A DNA stretch of 21,848 nt from a virus: the IMG/VR virus record IMGVR_UViG_3300034072_001460, positions 1 to 21,848 of that record; one strand, 5' to 3'. Positions 20,718-21,848 of this stretch are shown here, one piece after another (the stretch's first letter is position 1; every line of letters starts with the position of its first letter). Both the position numbers and the translations under genes were made by a program. The notes under the pieces are model-generated. The model had not been told where the DNA came from. It ran no database searches and saw only the letters and a list, made by a program, of their open reading frames with translations.

Positions 20718-21158
20718 TCAGCCTTCCACAGCCAGCATGCCAGCGGTCGCGAGGAATGCGCAGAAGCTCGCACCGCTCTGCATCTTCAGCACTTCGACAT
20801 TGTCCCTGGTGAAGGCGTCGAACTCCAACGCGAACTTGCCGGTGGCGCTGAGTTCGTTGATGGTCAGGGTGTAGCTGCCGGCCTTTTTCGCCTTCCTGGC
20901 GATGAAATTGCCCTTGGTATCCAGCATGAGCGCGACCTTGCCGGCATCATTGTCGCGGCCGAGCTGCACCTGCATTTCGTGAAGGTCGCGGTGCATTGCC
21001 AGCTTCTTCGCCAGGCCAGCGCCAATCTGGATGTTGATGTAGCGGACCTTACCGCCGTTCTTTCGGATGACGTGGCGGGCCTGCACCTTCACGCCGTCAT
21101 AAGGAAGGCTGACGGTCGTCTTGACCGGGCCGACGTAAGCTATCGTGTCAAAAGCCAT
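20718..21158 (-). CDS. Hypothetical protein, first gene of the leftward cassette
   Basis: This 146-residue soluble protein starts at ATG 21158 with AGGAGA five bases upstream; an extra 14 residues in the same frame are not supported. It is strand-rich (TIAYVGPVKTTVSLPYDGVKVQARHVIRKNGGKVRYINIQIGAGLAKKL, then GKVALMLDTKGNFIARKAKKAGSYTLTINEL), ending in a Met/Ala-rich helix. The repeating beta pattern suggests a small beta-sandwich. No family is recognised. A putative late control module sits 107 bases upstream, at nearly the same distance as the matching module lies from the DUF2730 start, so this cassette may be made late. Confidence 0.68.
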   Translation of the reverse strand: MAFDTIAYVGPVKTTVSLPYDGVKVQARHVIRKNGGKVRYINIQIGAGLAKKLAMHRDLHEMQVQLGRDNDAGKVALMLDTKGNFIARKAKKAGSYTLTINELSATGKFALEFDAFTRDNVEVLKMQSGASFCAFLATAGMLAVEG

Positions 21159-21189
21159 TTTCGTCTCCTGTGGAAGTCCGACCAGGAGA

Positions 21190-21280
21190 GATGGCCCCAT
21201 GCATCGCGCTTGCCTTTTCGCCTGATCCGGGCCAGACGATAGCTGCCTGACCGGTCTGGAACCGGGTGAGCCAGCTTACC
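21190..21280 (-). promoter_or_regulatory. Putative late control module (copy B)
   Basis: In the gap between the leftward cassette and the rightward I gene lie GATGGC-3 bases-ATGCAT (21190-21204), GATAGCT (21238-21244) and the dyad GGTGAGCCAGCTTACC (21265-21280). The dyad differs from copy A (9799-9814) at a single base. The total span is 91 bases here against 92 in copy A. Read leftward it precedes the gene at 21158 by about 107 bases; read rightward the dyad is 38 bases before the I start. It may serve either or both. Confidence 0.5.
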
Positions 21281-21317
21281 CCGATGGGCGCTGCGGACCA
21301 GGCCTAAGCCATGGTCC

Positions 21318-21848
21318 ATGGATCAGGCAATTTCCTTCAGCAGCGGCGCGGGCACCATCCGCATCTTCAAGCCGGGTAGCTTCACGTCGGTCGACGGGAG
21401 CCGCCACAGCTTTTCGCGTGACGACCTGGTGCAGGCCGCTGCCGCCTATGACGCGGAAGGCGACCCCGCGCCACTGGTCATCGGCCACCCGCTCACCGAT
21501 CATCCCGCCTATGGCTGGGCAACCGGCCTGCGCCTTGAAGGCGATCAGCTGATCGCAGAGGTCGACAAGGTCGCGCCCGAATTTGCCGAGGCGGTCAACG
21601 CCGGTCGGTACCGCAAGGTCAGCGCCTCGTTCTACCCGCCGACGCACCACGGCAATCCCAAGCCCGGCAAATGGTACCTGAAGCATATCGGCTTTCTCGG
21701 TGCCGCCGCCCCCGCCGTCAAAGGCCTGGGCACCGTCTCGCTCGCCGAGGGCGACGCCGACGGCCTGGTCAGCTTCGCGCTGCACGAATCCCCCGACAAC
21801 GATCCCAGCCAGGAGACTTCCAACGTGACCACCAAGACCGACGACAAG
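21318..21848 (+). CDS. I: Mu I-like protease/scaffold (partial, runs off the window)
   Basis: The open frame starts at ATG 21318 and is still open at the last base (177 codons seen). It matches the Mu I protein, a serine-type protease whose C-terminal part, made also from an internal start, is the head scaffold. The signature is an N-terminal beta part, LVIGHPLTDHPAYGWATGLRLEGDQLIAEV (about residues 53-82), FAEAVNAGRYRKVSASFY, and a YLKHIGFLGAAAPAVKGL motif (about 120-137), all usual in this family. The ribosome site before ATG 21318 is weak, and the nearby ATG 21311 is in another frame. In Mu I follows F; here it starts a new rightward operon and the major head gene should come next. Confidence 0.9.
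   Translation, partial: MDQAISFSSGAGTIRIFKPGSFTSVDGSRHSFSRDDLVQAAAAYDAEGDPAPLVIGHPLTDHPAYGWATGLRLEGDQLIAEVDKVAPEFAEAVNAGRYRKVSASFYPPTHHGNPKPGKWYLKHIGFLGAAAPAVKGLGTVSLAEGDADGLVSFALHESPDNDPSQETSNVTTKTDDK

Noticed and set aside
1-21848. tRNA, rRNA or CRISPR array
   Set aside because: No cloverleaf, rRNA-like block or regularly spaced repeat set was seen in the non-coding parts; the only long repeat is the duplicated HTH segment.

Overview
The window is most of a transposable, Mu-like (B3/BcepMu-type) phage or prophage from an alphaproteobacterium, probably a sphingomonad. Directly visible are a DDE transposase A with its AAA+ partner B, Ner, Gam, GemA (gp16), a Mor-type activator, the Mu-type small and large terminase subunits, a DUF935 portal, the F head protein and the start of the I protease/scaffold. 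The host assignment is inference, from high GC, GC-rich third codon positions and a GapR/DUF2312 gene (a mostly alphaproteobacterial family).

Layout. 1-661: no convincing gene, but nested direct and inverted repeats; possibly close to a phage end. 662-9684 (leftward): head/packaging operon in transcription order DUF2730, a VpaChn25_0724-type protein, small terminase, GapR-like, DUF6527, an unknown, large terminase, portal, three small unknowns, MT-A70 methyltransferase, Zn protein, F, and a small last gene. 9723-9814: putative late control module just after mor. 9810-18205 (leftward): early/middle operon ner, unknown, stand-alone Mu-type HTH, A, B, regulators, small membrane and Zn proteins, gam, unknowns, winged helix, gemA, mor. 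18205-18279: short ner/repressor control region. 18279-19609 (rightward): S24-type repressor and a co-translated membrane protein. 19750-21158 (leftward): four-gene accessory cassette with two membrane proteins. 21190-21280: second copy of the late control module. 21318-end (rightward): I protease, running off the window; major head and tail genes presumably follow.

How it fits together. The repressor and Ner would set the lysis/lysogeny choice at the divergent 18.2 kb region. A and B carry out transposition, Gam protects DNA ends, and Mor would switch on late genes. Unlike Mu, where head genes run F-G-I-T in one direction, here F and I lie at opposite ends of the window and point away from each other, and a related control module sits beside both late transcription units.

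Most notable features: (i) the portal carries a C-terminal 2H-phosphoesterase-like domain with two HxT motifs, resembling the Acb1 anti-CBASS enzyme; (ii) F carries a C-terminal region resembling the PBECR (barnase/EndoU/colicin/RelE-like) nuclease domains; (iii) the DNA-binding domain of transposase A is duplicated as a separate gene just upstream; (iv) an uncharacterised membrane protein is coupled to the repressor. No lysis genes, tRNA, rRNA or CRISPR array were seen. Family calls are from reading motifs, not from database searches.
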